Shown piece by piece: positions 1-7,556 of a DNA stretch of 64,000 nt. Source of the DNA: an uncultured Candidatus Saccharibacteria bacterium (GTDB taxonomy: Bacteria > Patescibacteriota > Saccharimonadia > Saccharimonadales > Saccharimonadaceae); the NCBI GenBank assembly GCA_947428935.1, contig CANENS010000003.1, positions 1 to 64,000 on the forward strand. Direction: 5' to 3'. The position numbers and the translations under genes are program-made. Under the pieces are notes generated by a model, which saw nothing but the letters and a program-made list of their open reading frames with translations, did not search any database and was not told where the DNA came from. The stretch's first letter is position 1. Every line of letters starts with the position of its first letter.

Positions 1-61
1 AGCAGAAGCAGAAGCAGAAGCAGAAGCAGAAGCAGAAGCAGAAGCAGAAGCAGAAGCAGAA
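1..61. repeat. Hexanucleotide tandem repeat (AGCAGA)n
   Basis: About ten uninterrupted copies of AGCAGA start the window and probably continue upstream. On the plus strand in frame 2 they read as alternating Ala-Glu codons and run into the open frame that ends at 127. Perfect short repeats in a coding frame are prone to slippage. The unit is 6 bp, so slippage would change length without shifting the frame. Confidence 0.95.
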
Positions 62-127
62 TCTAAAGATTTTATATTTATAAAACTAGATAAAAACGGT
101 TTGCTTAGTCTCAGAATTATGGAATAA
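2..127 (+). CDS. C-terminal end of an unknown protein with an (Ala-Glu)n tail (partial)
   Basis: The frame entering the window reads (AE)n, then SKDFIFIKLDKNGLL, SLRIME and a TAA stop at 125-127. The last 14 codons lie inside a 128-bp sequence repeated at 7737-7864. The apparent C-terminus may therefore have been acquired by repeat insertion. The body of the gene is outside the window and no function can be given. The frame could also be fortuitous. Confidence 0.4.
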   Translation, partial: AEAEAEAEAEAEAEAEAEAESKDFIFIKLDKNGLLSLRIME

Positions 128-211
128 GCTCTAGAATTATAAAGCTAAAATTAGTGTCTTTTAGAATTATAAACTCTCAAACAGAATTAGTAGCGCAAAA
201 AATAGCATTTA
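84..211. repeat. 128-bp direct repeat, copy 1
   Basis: This stretch is repeated in the same orientation at 7737-7864 with one mismatch. It contains spaced copies of the short word AGAATTATAA, which also recurs a few times up to about 320. The two copies bracket 7.5 kb holding the recombinase, prepilin peptidase, pilin pair, three tRNAs and the structured RNA. It encodes nothing recognisable beyond the tail of the partial frame ending at 127. Confidence 0.9.
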
Positions 212-364
212 CAGAATCACAGAAAGTGTTTGGGAATTATAACTTGAAAATAATTCTTCTTAGAAGCACGATTCCTTACGGAAGATTAGAAAAAACTTAT
301 TCTAAATTTTGGAATTATCAACTGAAATCCAGCCGCCCAACAGCTTCTGATAAACTTCTTATGT

Positions 365-370
365 TATAAT
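365..370 (+). promoter_or_regulatory. -10 box of a leaderless promoter for the recombinase
   Basis: TATAAT ends 6 nt before the ATG at 377. Transcription would begin at or next to the start codon. No Shine-Dalgarno sequence fits in the gap. Confidence 0.6.
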
Positions 371-376
371 AAAAAC

Positions 377-1312
377 ATGAATTTTGCTGAACTAATCAAT
401 GATTATATCGAACATCTGGAAGTTGAACGTGGACGTTCGCAAAAGACCGCCGAAAATTATCGCCGTTACCTGAAGCGCTTTCTAGAAATTGCCGGAGAGA
501 TTACTAAAAAAGGCGCAAAACTGCAGCCATCCGACATTACGCTCGAGCTAGTACGTAAATTCCGCCTCCAGCTCAATCGCGAAGAAACCGCTAATGGCGA
601 AAATCTCGCAATCATTACACAATCTTATTTCCTGATCGCCCTGCGCGGTTTCTTGAAATATCTCGCCCAACGCGAAATTGAATCACTCGATCCGAGCCTA
701 ATCGAGCTTCCCCATGTCGTCCGTAAACAAGTCACTTTTCTACACTACGATGAAGTTGAGGAAATACTTAGTCAAATTCCAACCGATACCCAGAGCGGAC
801 TACGCGATCGTGCCATCATCGAACTACTCTATAGCGGTGGTTTGCGCGTTTCCGAGATCGTCAAGCTCAATCGCGATTCAATTAACTTCGAGCGACTTGA
901 GTTTATGGTGCGCGGGAAAGGCAGTAAAGATCGCCCAATTTTTATTTCCAAAGCCGCCGCCGAGCGAATCCAAGAATATCTCGAAACACGTACCGACAAT
1001 CTCGTTCCCCTCTTTCTTAGTAATAGCCGCTGTCAAAAACCCGACACTTCCGGCAACTTTCGCCGCCTAACTGCCCGTTCAATCGAGCGCATCGTTAGTA
1101 AATACGCTAAACTCGCCGGTATCACCAAGCACGTTTCACCGCATACTTTGCGTCACAGTTTCGCTACTGATCTGCTTATGAATGGCGCCGATTTGCGTTC
1201 TGTCCAGGCACTACTGGGCCATGCTGATATTTCGACTACCCAGATCTACACTCATGTTACCGATCAACATCTCAAAGAGGTACATGAACGCTTCCATACC
1301 GATACCGATTAG
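377..1312 (+). CDS. Tyrosine recombinase, XerC/XerD family
   Basis: A 311-residue site-specific recombinase. The N-terminal SAM-like core-binding domain covers about residues 1-100 and the catalytic domain about 120-305. The full catalytic set is visible: R157 (GGLRVSE), K181 (RGKGSKD), H256-x-x-R259 (HTLRH), H282 (LLGHADI) and the nucleophile Y291 (QIYTHV). Length and motifs fit chromosomal XerC/D proteins, which resolve dimers at dif; whether this is the housekeeping Xer or a dedicated recombinase cannot be told. It lies beside the pilin inversion candidate and in a genome with dif-like palindromes. The ATG at 377 follows a TATAAT box by 6 nt, so it is probably leaderless. Confidence 0.92.
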   Translation: MNFAELINDYIEHLEVERGRSQKTAENYRRYLKRFLEIAGEITKKGAKLQPSDITLELVRKFRLQLNREETANGENLAIITQSYFLIALRGFLKYLAQREIESLDPSLIELPHVVRKQVTFLHYDEVEEILSQIPTDTQSGLRDRAIIELLYSGGLRVSEIVKLNRDSINFERLEFMVRGKGSKDRPIFISKAAAERIQEYLETRTDNLVPLFLSNSRCQKPDTSGNFRRLTARSIERIVSKYAKLAGITKHVSPHTLRHSFATDLLMNGADLRSVQALLGHADISTTQIYTHVTDQHLKEVHERFHTDTD

Positions 1313-1445
1313 TTTTAACCACTAACTCTAATTATCATATATTTTTTCAAATTTTTTCCGTGCTGATACCGATTGACCACAAACAGCAACTCGGAATAAA
1401 ACCTCGCACAATACATGCGCCCGAAACAACGAATTCAATCGTCAG

Positions 1446-2309
1446 CTATTTCCAGGCTATCATGAGCAACGGCAAACAATTGCCCAAAATCAACACAATC
1501 ACAAAAGCGGTCACCAAGAATGGGCCAAAATAAACCACATGCTTCTTCTTCCCTAAAGCCTTCGGCAATGCCACCACATCCCCCAACAGATTAGCTAAGA
1601 AGATCGTCCAGAGCGAAAGCCACCAATCCGAAAGCGCCAATGCTAGCGCCAATGCCAAAATCCAATCCCCCCCCCCCATCAATCGCTCCCCCGAAGCTTT
1701 ATAAATTACAAAACAAGTCCCGGCTAAAATCAATACTCCACCCGCCAAGCTCAAAGCCCCGCCCTCGAAATCACCACTCTCCGACAAAGACAGAATATAC
1801 ATCTTCAAAACCGCCACCATTGCACCCACAATCACCGACAAAAACAGCAAAACCGTCGGCAATTCCCCCCACTTCGCATCATATACCGCCAAAACCGTCA
1901 ATATCACAAGCAGAATCAGCGTGATCACGAAAACCGCAACTTGCAAAGTCAGAAACAAAGGATGAAGCGCTAGTATATTCCAATTTTGCAAAATCGGCAC
2001 CAAATAGGCCCAAGAAAGCATAAAGAAAGCAATCGCCAAACCGATCTCAGAAGCAAAATCCGCTAAACCGATCTTGCCATGGCAATAACGGCAACGCCCA
2101 CGCAAAACCAGCCACGAGATAATCGGAACATTATCGTACCAATGCAGCCGTTTTTTACAATGCAAACACACCGACCATTGACCAAGATCATTTTCACCCT
2201 TCGCATGATAACGCCAACGCCAAGCCTGGCAACAAGCAAAAGATCCAAATACTGCGCCAAGAATAAACATCATTCCTAGAATTAGCGCCATAACTACACC
2301 ATCCAGCAT
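1446..2309 (-). CDS. pilD: Prepilin peptidase (type IV leader peptidase, A24 family)
   Basis: A 287-residue polytopic membrane protease that would cleave the pilin leader before the FTIIE motif and may N-methylate the new end. The cytoplasmic loop carries the zinc-type C-x2-C pairs C48/C51 and C73/C76. The two catalytic aspartates fit D144 (VYDAKWGELP) and D215 (GGGDW). About seven hydrophobic segments follow. It is a separate transcript from the pilus operon but lies near the pilin at 5413. An alternative start is the Met at residue 7; the first Met gives a short polar lead before the first membrane helix. Confidence 0.93.
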   Translation of the reverse strand: MLDGVVMALILGMMFILGAVFGSFACCQAWRWRYHAKGENDLGQWSVCLHCKKRLHWYDNVPIISWLVLRGRCRYCHGKIGLADFASEIGLAIAFFMLSWAYLVPILQNWNILALHPLFLTLQVAVFVITLILLVILTVLAVYDAKWGELPTVLLFLSVIVGAMVAVLKMYILSLSESGDFEGGALSLAGGVLILAGTCFVIYKASGERLMGGGDWILALALALALSDWWLSLWTIFLANLLGDVVALPKALGKKKHVVYFGPFLVTAFVIVLILGNCLPLLMIAWK

Positions 2310-2541
2310 ATACTACAGTATAACATGAAGTCTTAAATAAGCGTAGGCTTGTTTTTTCGAAAAAAAATGGAATTATACTTGCGCTTTAGCCAAACTTCAT
2401 ATATCCACAAAGAATTTGTTTTAATTAGTCGGGAGCCAACTTTTCTGAAAAAGCATTTTATTCATTTAAAAACACTTTAATTCTTAGGGCCTCTCAATAT
2501 AAATCTTGGATTGTTTTATCAATAATCGAGAGGGGCCCCTC

Positions 2542-2611
2542 GGGGCGTCGGTTCTAAAAAATTAAAACGAGTTCTTTTTTCACTCACCTCTTACCGAGGA
2601 CGAACCTATGC
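2542..2611 (-). ncRNA. Candidate structured RNA motif, copy 1
   Basis: Read on the minus strand, an outer stem GGTTC/GAACC encloses a CCTC...GAGG hairpin, a GTGAGTG segment and an A6...T6 hairpin. It is followed by GACGCCCCG. The element at about 34477-34543 shares the outer stem, the GGTA, the GTGAG and the trailing GACGCCCCG while its inner hairpin differs in sequence. That pattern fits a conserved RNA fold. Function and expression are unknown. Confidence 0.45.
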
Positions 2612-2664
2612 TGTTTTAATCCGCCTACAAAATAAAATAAAGTCCCAAAGGACTTATTTTATTT

Positions 2665-2682
2665 TGGTGAGTCGGGAGGGGC
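2665..2682 (-). repeat. Copy of the tRNA-Lys 3' end (att-like)
   Basis: Eighteen bases are identical to the last 18 bases of tRNA-Lys, including the encoded CCA, at 2849-2866. The copies are in direct orientation, exactly 184 bp apart. The rest of the tRNA is absent. Direct repeats of a tRNA 3' end are what integration of a mobile element into a tRNA gene leaves behind. Confidence 0.85.
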
Positions 2683-2807
2683 GCTAAAAAATCTAACGAT
2701 TTTTTATAAAAGCCTGCGTTTCCTTAAAAAAGAAAATAAATTTTCTTTTCACTCGGAAACTTGGCTTTGCGAACCACATGTTGATTCAGCCACCAAAGCA
2801 GCGAATA

Positions 2808-2848
2808 GAAATAAACAAACCTCCTGACGGAGGCTTCTTTATTTCTAT
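2808..2848 (-). terminator. Hairpin directly downstream of tRNA-Lys
   Basis: The arms AGAAATAAA/TTTATTTCT and CCTCC/GGAGG form a long hairpin ending at the CCA of the tRNA gene. It probably ends the tRNA transcript or guides 3' processing. Confidence 0.65.
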
Positions 2849-2924
2849 GGTGAGTCGGGAGGGGCTCGAACCCTCGACACCCTGCTTAAGAGGCAGGTGC
2901 TCTAACCAGCTGAGCTACCGACCC
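2849..2924 (-). tRNA. tRNA-Lys (CUU)
   Basis: A 76-nt cloverleaf with encoded CCA. The anticodon arm is CCTGC-CTCTTAA-GCAGG, giving anticodon CTT for AAG codons. The T arm (GGTTCGAGCC) and the 7-bp acceptor GGGTCGG/CCGACTC with one G-T pair are intact. Its 3' end is duplicated at 2665. Confidence 0.95.
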
Positions 2925-3116
2925 AAATTATTAAAACAAAAGCGCCGAAGCGCATATTCAAGACGAATACTCCTCCATTATACCATTTAGATACCGAAAA
3001 GAAAAGACCGAAATCGACTTTTTCCACCAGCACTTGCAAAATAGTTATATAAATGATAAAATGTATATGTCACTGGAAATAGGCATAATGACATATACAG
3101 AAAAGGGGGAATAAAA

Positions 3117-3536
3117 ATGGCCTATAGCACCAAACACATCACTACGGATTTTCACGATTTAGACGAGCAGGATTTGCAAAAATTCAAGATCGGTTGCGGA
3201 AAAATCAATGATTTTGCTGTTTTTCAAGCGCTCTATAATTACCAACCTAGCCCACGCGAACTTGAGGCCTTCAAAGCAGCCATGAAAAAAGCGCAAAAAG
3301 AGCTTACGCGCTGCCAAGTTGATCTTTTGACTGCGGAATTTGGCGAGGAGACCGCTCCCATCGGTAACGTAGTGACGCCGACTGATGCTTTGCTCTGCGA
3401 CCCACTTAGCGCGAATCTAAAGAAGCTCAACGCCGCTCTCAGTTTGATTCACGAAACGGCCAATCCAAGCCTCAAAACTGCGCGCCAAGCCGATGCGTTC
3501 TATGCACACATAGGAGAGCTAATCAATAAAGGTTAG
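3117..3536 (+). CDS. Hypothetical protein, 139 aa, soluble
   Basis: I do not recognise a family. The protein is largely helical and charged, with two Cys in the body, no membrane segment and no signal peptide. The ATG at 3117 follows a purine-rich ribosome site (AAAAGGGGGAATAAAA), and a rho-independent terminator follows at 3555, so it looks like a real single-gene transcript. A similar AAGGGGGAATA leader precedes the unrelated protein that starts at 36519, which could mean shared translational control. Confidence 0.75.
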   Translation: MAYSTKHITTDFHDLDEQDLQKFKIGCGKINDFAVFQALYNYQPSPRELEAFKAAMKKAQKELTRCQVDLLTAEFGEETAPIGNVVTPTDALLCDPLSANLKKLNAALSLIHETANPSLKTARQADAFYAHIGELINKG

Positions 3537-3554
3537 GAAAAGTAACTCTTTAAT

Positions 3555-3582
3555 CCCAGCCCCGATCTTTCGGGGCTTTTTC
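3555..3582 (+). terminator. Rho-independent terminator
   Basis: An AGCCCCGA/TCGGGGCT stem closed by TCTT is followed by a T-rich run. It ends the transcript of the 139-residue protein. Confidence 0.85.
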
Positions 3583-3657
3583 TTCTCGAGACTTCGCTCC
3601 ATCATAATAAACCTATGGCTAGTTGCATATTCAAGTCATCTATCCTAAAATCAAGCT

Positions 3658-4527
3658 ATGGCTCAGAAAAACCATTTTCTCTTCATTAACGAAGTTTATT
3701 TCGGTGCTACATATGATGGCAGTAAACCTGATAAAACTCGTGACTATCTAAGCAAAGATTTCGGAAGAGTCCTTTATGGTTTAATACAACATGATGTACT
3801 TACCCATGTGCTTTCTCATAATCCAGAAAAATATGCCACCTTAGCAAACATCAGAGAAACTTTTGATCATGGATTAGTGGTGAATTTAAGAAAACTAGTA
3901 AAAAAGGAACGTGCTGCTAAAAAAGGTTGTTTTGTTGGTGAACCAGGCAGTTGTACTGGTGGCGACTTCATAGAAGACCTATACAGGCTAAAAAAGGAAG
4001 ATCTAGACGAGATTATCATTAATACTAGAGAATTTGACGACAAGTTAGCAGACTTATTTTTTAGCAATGCCGATAAAACGTTTTTACAATTACAAGATAA
4101 GATTAGATCATTCAAGGATAAGAATTACTACGAACGATTAGTTAAGGCTAATGAGGGGATAGGTCTTCATAAAGACCACCAGCCAGTAAAACGAAAAGTG
4201 GTCAAGCGGGAAACTATATACGAGCCCAATTGCCCATTTCACATCAATAAGACAACTTATAGATCAAGGTTCAGTTTAGGGGTACAGGAAGTGGCAAAGT
4301 GTCTAAATGAACTAGCAGAGATTATTTATCTTTACCAATCGATTATGTTTAGTCGAGGTGTATGTTTTTTCGTATCGCATGATTGCCATCTTAAACCTTA
4401 TATAGAAAGGTGTTTTGCTATGTTCGGTAGTTTAGAAGACTTCACTTCAGAAATAAATACCACCGCTCAGTCCATTATTAAAAGTTTAGAACCTAGCCTA
4501 AAAGTTGGTCATTGGAGCTACGAATAA
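3658..4527 (+). CDS. Hypothetical protein, 289 aa, AT-rich
   Basis: No family recognised. The protein is soluble and mixed, with no signal or membrane segment, a CFVGEPGSCTGGDF stretch near residues 91-104, and scattered Cys and His in the C-terminal half (CPFH near 203, HDCH near 251). Its codon use is more AT-rich than the pilus or housekeeping genes nearby, which suggests later acquisition. There is no clear Shine-Dalgarno sequence and the ATG follows an A/T-rich stretch. tRNA-Arg lies convergent, immediately downstream. Confidence 0.7.
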   Translation: MAQKNHFLFINEVYFGATYDGSKPDKTRDYLSKDFGRVLYGLIQHDVLTHVLSHNPEKYATLANIRETFDHGLVVNLRKLVKKERAAKKGCFVGEPGSCTGGDFIEDLYRLKKEDLDEIIINTREFDDKLADLFFSNADKTFLQLQDKIRSFKDKNYYERLVKANEGIGLHKDHQPVKRKVVKRETIYEPNCPFHINKTTYRSRFSLGVQEVAKCLNELAEIIYLYQSIMFSRGVCFFVSHDCHLKPYIERCFAMFGSLEDFTSEINTTAQSIIKSLEPSLKVGHWSYE

Positions 4528-4539
4528 GCATAATTATTT

Positions 4540-4616
4540 TGGTACATCCGACAGGATTCGAACCTGCGACCTTCTGTTCCGAAGACAGACGCTCTAATCC
4601 ACTGAGCTACGGATGC
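4540..4616 (-). tRNA. tRNA-Arg (UCG)
   Basis: A 77-nt cloverleaf with encoded CCA. The anticodon arm is TCTGT-CTTCGGA-ACAGA with anticodon TCG, reading CGA and possibly other CGN codons. The acceptor GCATCCG/CGGATGT has a terminal G-T pair. Confidence 0.95.
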
Positions 4617-4850
4617 ACTCATATTGTACTATAAAAAACTGAAAAAATCTAGCCCACATGTCAAATTCCAATAATCGAAAAAACAAACACTATAACATGT
4701 TTCACAATACATATATTATAACATTTGAAACCACCATGCTATATAAAACACATAAAATAGCATTTCTGTAAAATCGAAATTTGCACCCACTTTCCCTGCC
4801 TCGCTCCGGAGCTCAAAACCTCCGCCCGCCTCTGCCTTTCCAGGCTAAAA

Positions 4851-4964
4851 TATGGTCTTCATTGCATTACCGGCATTGCAAAGGTCACAGCGGGATACGC
4901 AGAGGCGGGATGATATGGCGAGGCTGGCTACGGCGATAAATAACTATCAGACGAATAATAATGG
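4851..4964 (+). repeat. 114-bp perfect inverted repeat, left arm (pilin)
   Basis: Identical, in inverted orientation, to 5756-5869. Identity stops abruptly at both ends: A against T on the outer side and T against G on the inner side. The repeat encodes pilin residues from MVFIALPALQRSQ through INNYQTNNNG. The segment between the arms is 791 bp. Confidence 0.97.
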
Positions 4965-5343
4965 TAGATTGCCGGGCAATGGGGCAGCTACTGTGACACC
5001 ATGTGAACCTGGTGGACCTACTTTTGGTGATATCCCTACTGGAGATACTCAGGTGGCTTGTAATTTTATTAGACAATACATGAACTCCGCCACGGCTCAA
5101 GCTAGCGATGATAGTGAATTCTTAGATCCTAGCGGAGACCCATATAAACTCCATATTAGTAATTACGATAATGCCTCTAATGCCGCTAAAAGCGGAAATA
5201 TGACCTTTGCTGATAAGATTGTATATGTAGTTACAGGTGGACGTTGTAATGGTGAGAATATTGAAAAGTCTAACAATTCACGTGATTATGCTATTAGATA
5301 CAAAATGGAAGGATCTGGTACCTATTGTAAAGATAGCCAGTAG
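4852..5343 (+). pseudogene. Headless pilin copy (silent C-terminal cassette)
   Basis: This encodes 163 residues matching the pilin at 5413-5979 from MVFIALPALQ onward. It ends with the same type of C-terminus (RDYAIRYKMEGSGTYC). The leader, the cleavage site and the first part of the hydrophobic helix are missing, and an in-frame TAA lies 4 nt upstream of the ATG at 4852. It cannot be processed as a pilin here. After the 114-bp identical block the DNA diverges strongly while protein similarity remains, so this is an alternative C-terminus. Inversion or gene conversion could place it behind the intact pilin head. Confidence 0.85.
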
Positions 5344-5363
5344 TTTGTAAATTATCATAGCAT

Positions 5364-5393
5364 AAAAGTAGCCCCTAAGCGAGGCTACTTTTT
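5364..5393. terminator. Bidirectional terminator between the two pilin copies
   Basis: AAAAGTAGCC and GGCTACTTTT pair around CCTAAGCGA, with A and T runs on both sides. It serves both convergent pilin reading frames and lies near the middle of the invertible segment, so it would work in either orientation. Confidence 0.85.
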
Positions 5394-5412
5394 CTAAGTT
5401 TTTACAAGAGAT

Positions 5413-5979
5413 TTAGCGACTGTCTTTGCAATATGTGCCGCTACCTTCCATTTTATAAACTATAGCGTAGTCACGCCGGTTAGACGTTTTCTCCGCATTT
5501 TCGCCTTTACATTCTGCTTGAGTATAAACACGAACCACGTGATCAAAAGGAACAGGTTCAACGACTTCACCCACACCGGAACCCAAATCTATAATTTCAA
5601 CACCATACGCCCAACCATCCGGATCTAAGAACTCGTTATTGTTGCCAGCATTTACCGAATTAAGATAAGTCGTTACGAGTTTTATAGCATCGTTATTACC
5701 AGTAGGCATGTTTCCTGCATCATTTGCAGGCGATGTTCCGGCACCTGGTACTTTCCCATTATTATTCGTCTGATAGTTATTTATCGCCGTAGCCAGCCTC
5801 GCCATATCATCCCGCCTCTGCGTATCCCGCTGTGACCTTTGCAATGCCGGTAATGCAATGAAGACCATAAGGAAGATCAAACCCGCAATCGCGAGCACCA
5901 GGACAACCTCAATAATGGTAAAGCCGCCCGGATCCCCCGTTTTCATATTCATATTCTTTTTTGCTGCAGTTTTTGCCAC
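5413..5979 (-). CDS. Type IV pilin (major pilin candidate)
   Basis: A 188-residue prepilin with a class III leader: a basic lead, then GG|FTIIEVVLVLAIAGL, with Glu at position 5 of the mature protein and a hydrophobic N-terminal helix. A globular domain follows, with Cys near 156 and at the C-terminus (GTYCKDS). Start is GTG at 5979, preceded by AAAGGAT. The helix-encoding region carries the right arm of the 114-bp inverted repeat shared with the headless copy. Processing would be by the PilD homologue at 1446 and assembly by the operon at 8-16 kb. Confidence 0.9.
   Translation of the reverse strand: MAKTAAKKNMNMKTGDPGGFTIIEVVLVLAIAGLIFLMVFIALPALQRSQRDTQRRDDMARLATAINNYQTNNNGKVPGAGTSPANDAGNMPTGNNDAIKLVTTYLNSVNAGNNNEFLDPDGWAYGVEIIDLGSGVGEVVEPVPFDHVVRVYTQAECKGENAEKTSNRRDYAIVYKMEGSGTYCKDSR
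5756..5869 (-). repeat. 114-bp perfect inverted repeat, right arm (pilin)
   Basis: Exact inverted copy of 4851-4964, inside the intact pilin gene just after the codons for the membrane-spanning half of the N-terminal helix. Recombination between the arms would invert 4965-5755. Confidence 0.97.
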
Positions 5980-6204
5980 TGTTCATCCTTTCGTTTTCTG
6001 TTATTTAAACATTAGTTTAATGATGCTATTATACCACAAAAACCCAAAAATCTAGTACTTTTTTCAATTTTTCGCAAGCATACTGCAAAACAATTGAATT
6101 CGTTGCGTTTCCCTATTCGAACATAAAAACTCGACAACGCAAATATTATTACACGATAATTCTTCTTTTTTGCAAAATCCCCGCACTCTACTATACATTA
6201 TATA

Positions 6205-6398
6205 CTGTCTAGCTAGGCAGCGGAGGGGGAAACCGAAGTAGCGGTAATTGTCGTACGACAAATAGACATATCCTGGGCTAAGAGTTAGACTGTACGCATG
6301 GGTAGTATCGGAATTAATTGCTACTGACCACACAGAGCCATTAGCTCCAGTATAACCCAAAGGTCTTTCAACGTTAATAAAGATTCCTCCGCTGCGAA
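6205..6398 (-). repeat. Variable cassette C1 (RSG...GFPLRC domain end)
   Basis: Opens with TTCGCAGCGG and ends CCTAGCTAGACAG. The encoded end reads RSGGIFINVERPLGY ... YRYFGFPLRCLARQ. It is one of the more diverged copies: the middle differs in sequence, but ends and length are kept. No gene body is joined upstream; the sequence before it is AT-rich and gene-free. Confidence 0.9.
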
Positions 6399-6479
6399 CA
6401 TCAATAAATCCAACATAAATGCGCTAAAAATCTACCCTAAAACCGAGTTTTTCAGAATTGAAAAACCGAAACGTAATTT

Positions 6480-6650
6480 ATAATCAACAATCTCATCAGC
6501 CTGGTGGAAAATCCTGCTAAAATCTGGCAGGGAACATCTCTTGAAGTGCAACAATTATTGCAGCAGATGATTTTCCCTCATGGCATCAAGGTCGATTCGA
6601 GCACAGGAGAGCTTGAAAAAGTTGGAACGCAGAACTTGAGCCCACTCTAC
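6480..6650 (+). pseudogene. Remnant of a serine recombinase C-terminus
   Basis: An open stretch without a credible start encodes INNLISLVENPAKIWQ, then GTSLEVQQLLQQMIFPHGI, and ends near VGTQNLSPLYS. The order (FISNPxxIW, then LExxxxLxxLxFPxG, then a hydrophobic PLYS end) is that of the C-terminal tail of large serine recombinases. The catalytic domain is absent. It sits downstream of tRNA-Leu on the opposite strand, as left by a decayed integrated element. The match is from memory of the family and could be chance for so short a piece. Confidence 0.5.
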
Positions 6651-6665
6651 TCTTGTTTACCACCA

Positions 6666-6693
6666 AAAAAAATGACTCAAATGAGCCATCTTT
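6666..6693 (-). terminator. Terminator of tRNA-Leu
   Basis: On the minus strand ATGGCTCA/TGAGTCAT-like arms are followed by eight T. It lies just past the CCA of tRNA-Leu. Confidence 0.7.
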
Positions 6694-6701
6694 GTCTCCC
6701 C

Positions 6702-6786
6702 TGGTGCCCGAGACTGGACTTGAACCAGCACGCCTTGCGGCATATGCTCCTAAGGCATACGTGTATACCAATTTCACCACTCGGGC
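6702..6786 (-). tRNA. tRNA-Leu (UAG)
   Basis: An 85-nt class II tRNA with a long variable arm (ATGCCGCAAGGCGT region) and encoded CCA. Anticodon arm TATGC-CTTAGGA-GCATA gives anticodon TAG. The acceptor GCCCGAG pairs with CTCGGGC. Confidence 0.95.
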
Positions 6787-6914
6787 TTAGCCTAATTCAA
6801 ACGCCGAAACTTCTCTCGGCTCCCCACTATTATAACATACTTTTCTTAAATCATACCAAAAATCCTTCCACGTAGCTCCATATTTTGCCGCTTCCTTCCC
6901 CTCATCAACCATGC

Positions 6915-6920
6915 TAAAAT
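6915..6920 (+). promoter_or_regulatory. Putative -10 box for the structured RNA
   Basis: TAAAAT lies 7-10 nt before the likely 5' end of the structured RNA, in an otherwise gene-free stretch. No clear -35 is seen. Confidence 0.4.
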
Positions 6921-6924
6921 AGTC

Positions 6925-7325
6925 TTAGGATTGCTCCGCCCTACTATGATCGAAGAGGTCCATGCGCTGACTATCAGTCAGCAACTGAACAGTTAGGCAA
7001 CATTTTCGCCTTGTGTGGCAACCGGATCATAGACTCATAGCGCGAACGGAATACGCGATCCCGGGTCTTGCACGAAGCATCGAGGTCAAGCTCCAGCTCC
7101 GGACAATCCCCTACTGAAGATTGTGAATCCCTCTCTATCCCGAATCAATCGGGGCGAGACGATAGTTCAACCGAAGACCAAGGTCTAAGTTGGGAAAAAG
7201 TGGATTCGTTACCCAAAGCTATTGCAGGTGTGTCTTGCCCAGTTCACTTCAAACGCGCCCCTATTGGGCAATTAATTGTCATAAGCGCCTCGGATGGGTG
7301 ACCACGTCCAAAAGCGCTTATCCCC
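6925..7325 (+). ncRNA. Structured non-coding RNA, possibly RNase P RNA
   Basis: About 400 GC-richer bases with no good coding frame but many helices. There is a long-range CTATGATC/GGATCATAG stem around two hairpins (GCTGACT/AGTCAGC and AACTG/CAGTT), plus CCCGA/TCGGG, TTGCCC/GGGCAA and TAAGCGC/GCGCTTA. The end (CCACGTCC, AAAAGCGCTTATC) resembles the conserved 3' part of bacterial RNase P RNA, and GAAGAGGTCC could be the P4 strand. However, the near-universal GGAAA-type P4 sequence is missing, and the last stem pairs locally rather than with the 5' end. RNase P RNA is a candidate, not an identification. A cassette begins 8 nt downstream. Confidence 0.45.
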
Positions 7326-7332
7326 CATTTCG

Positions 7333-7522
7333 TTCGCAGCGGGAACATTAATATCAATAACGGTCGTTTGAGGAACTCTGGCATCAACGGTTACGGATGG
7401 TCTACGCGAGCTAATTCTTCTGATCTTCGTTATGCATACAACCTCAACTTCAATGCGTCTGGCGTCAACCCGTCCAACAACAACAATCGCTGGAACGGCT
7501 TTCCCCTCCGCTGCCTAGCTAG
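7333..7522 (+). repeat. Variable cassette C2, asparagine-rich (template-like)
   Basis: The encoded end reads RSGNININNGRLRNSG ... YNLNFNASGVNPSNNNNRWN. Nearly every position that varies among the other copies is AAC or AAT here. Its 3' end departs from the family right after CCTAGCTAG: it lacks ACAGTAATAAT and has TTTCCCC where nearly all others have TTCCCCC. A DGR template repeat is expected to be adenine-rich at the variable codons and to differ from targets at the 3' end. It lies between the structured RNA and a strong terminator, so it may be transcribed as RNA. No reverse transcriptase is nearby. Confidence 0.9.
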
Positions 7523-7556
7523 TTCCAGTCCCAATCTTCACACATTTTACATAATT

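Larger units (their letters stand above)
2310..2848. other. Gene-free region with hairpins, a tRNA 3'-end copy and two RNA-like motifs
   Basis: No coding frame is convincing here. From right to left, which is the direction of tRNA-Lys transcription, there is a terminator-like hairpin at 2808-2848, a structured segment at about 2690-2800, and an 18-bp copy of the tRNA-Lys 3' end at 2665-2682. Next come a second long hairpin at 2628-2664 and a GGTTC...GAACC element at about 2542-2611. The layout looks like two successive units, each ending in tRNA 3'-end sequence. Confidence 0.6.

Noticed and set aside
377-1312. Dedicated pilin invertase
   Set aside because: Motifs and length fit housekeeping XerC/D equally well. 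Known pilin invertases (Piv) belong to another family, and 114-bp repeats can recombine through RecA.
6925-7325. tmRNA, SRP RNA or group I intron
   Set aside because: No tRNA-like ends or tag frame, no SRP GNAR/GGAA loop, and no recognisable P3-P7 core.
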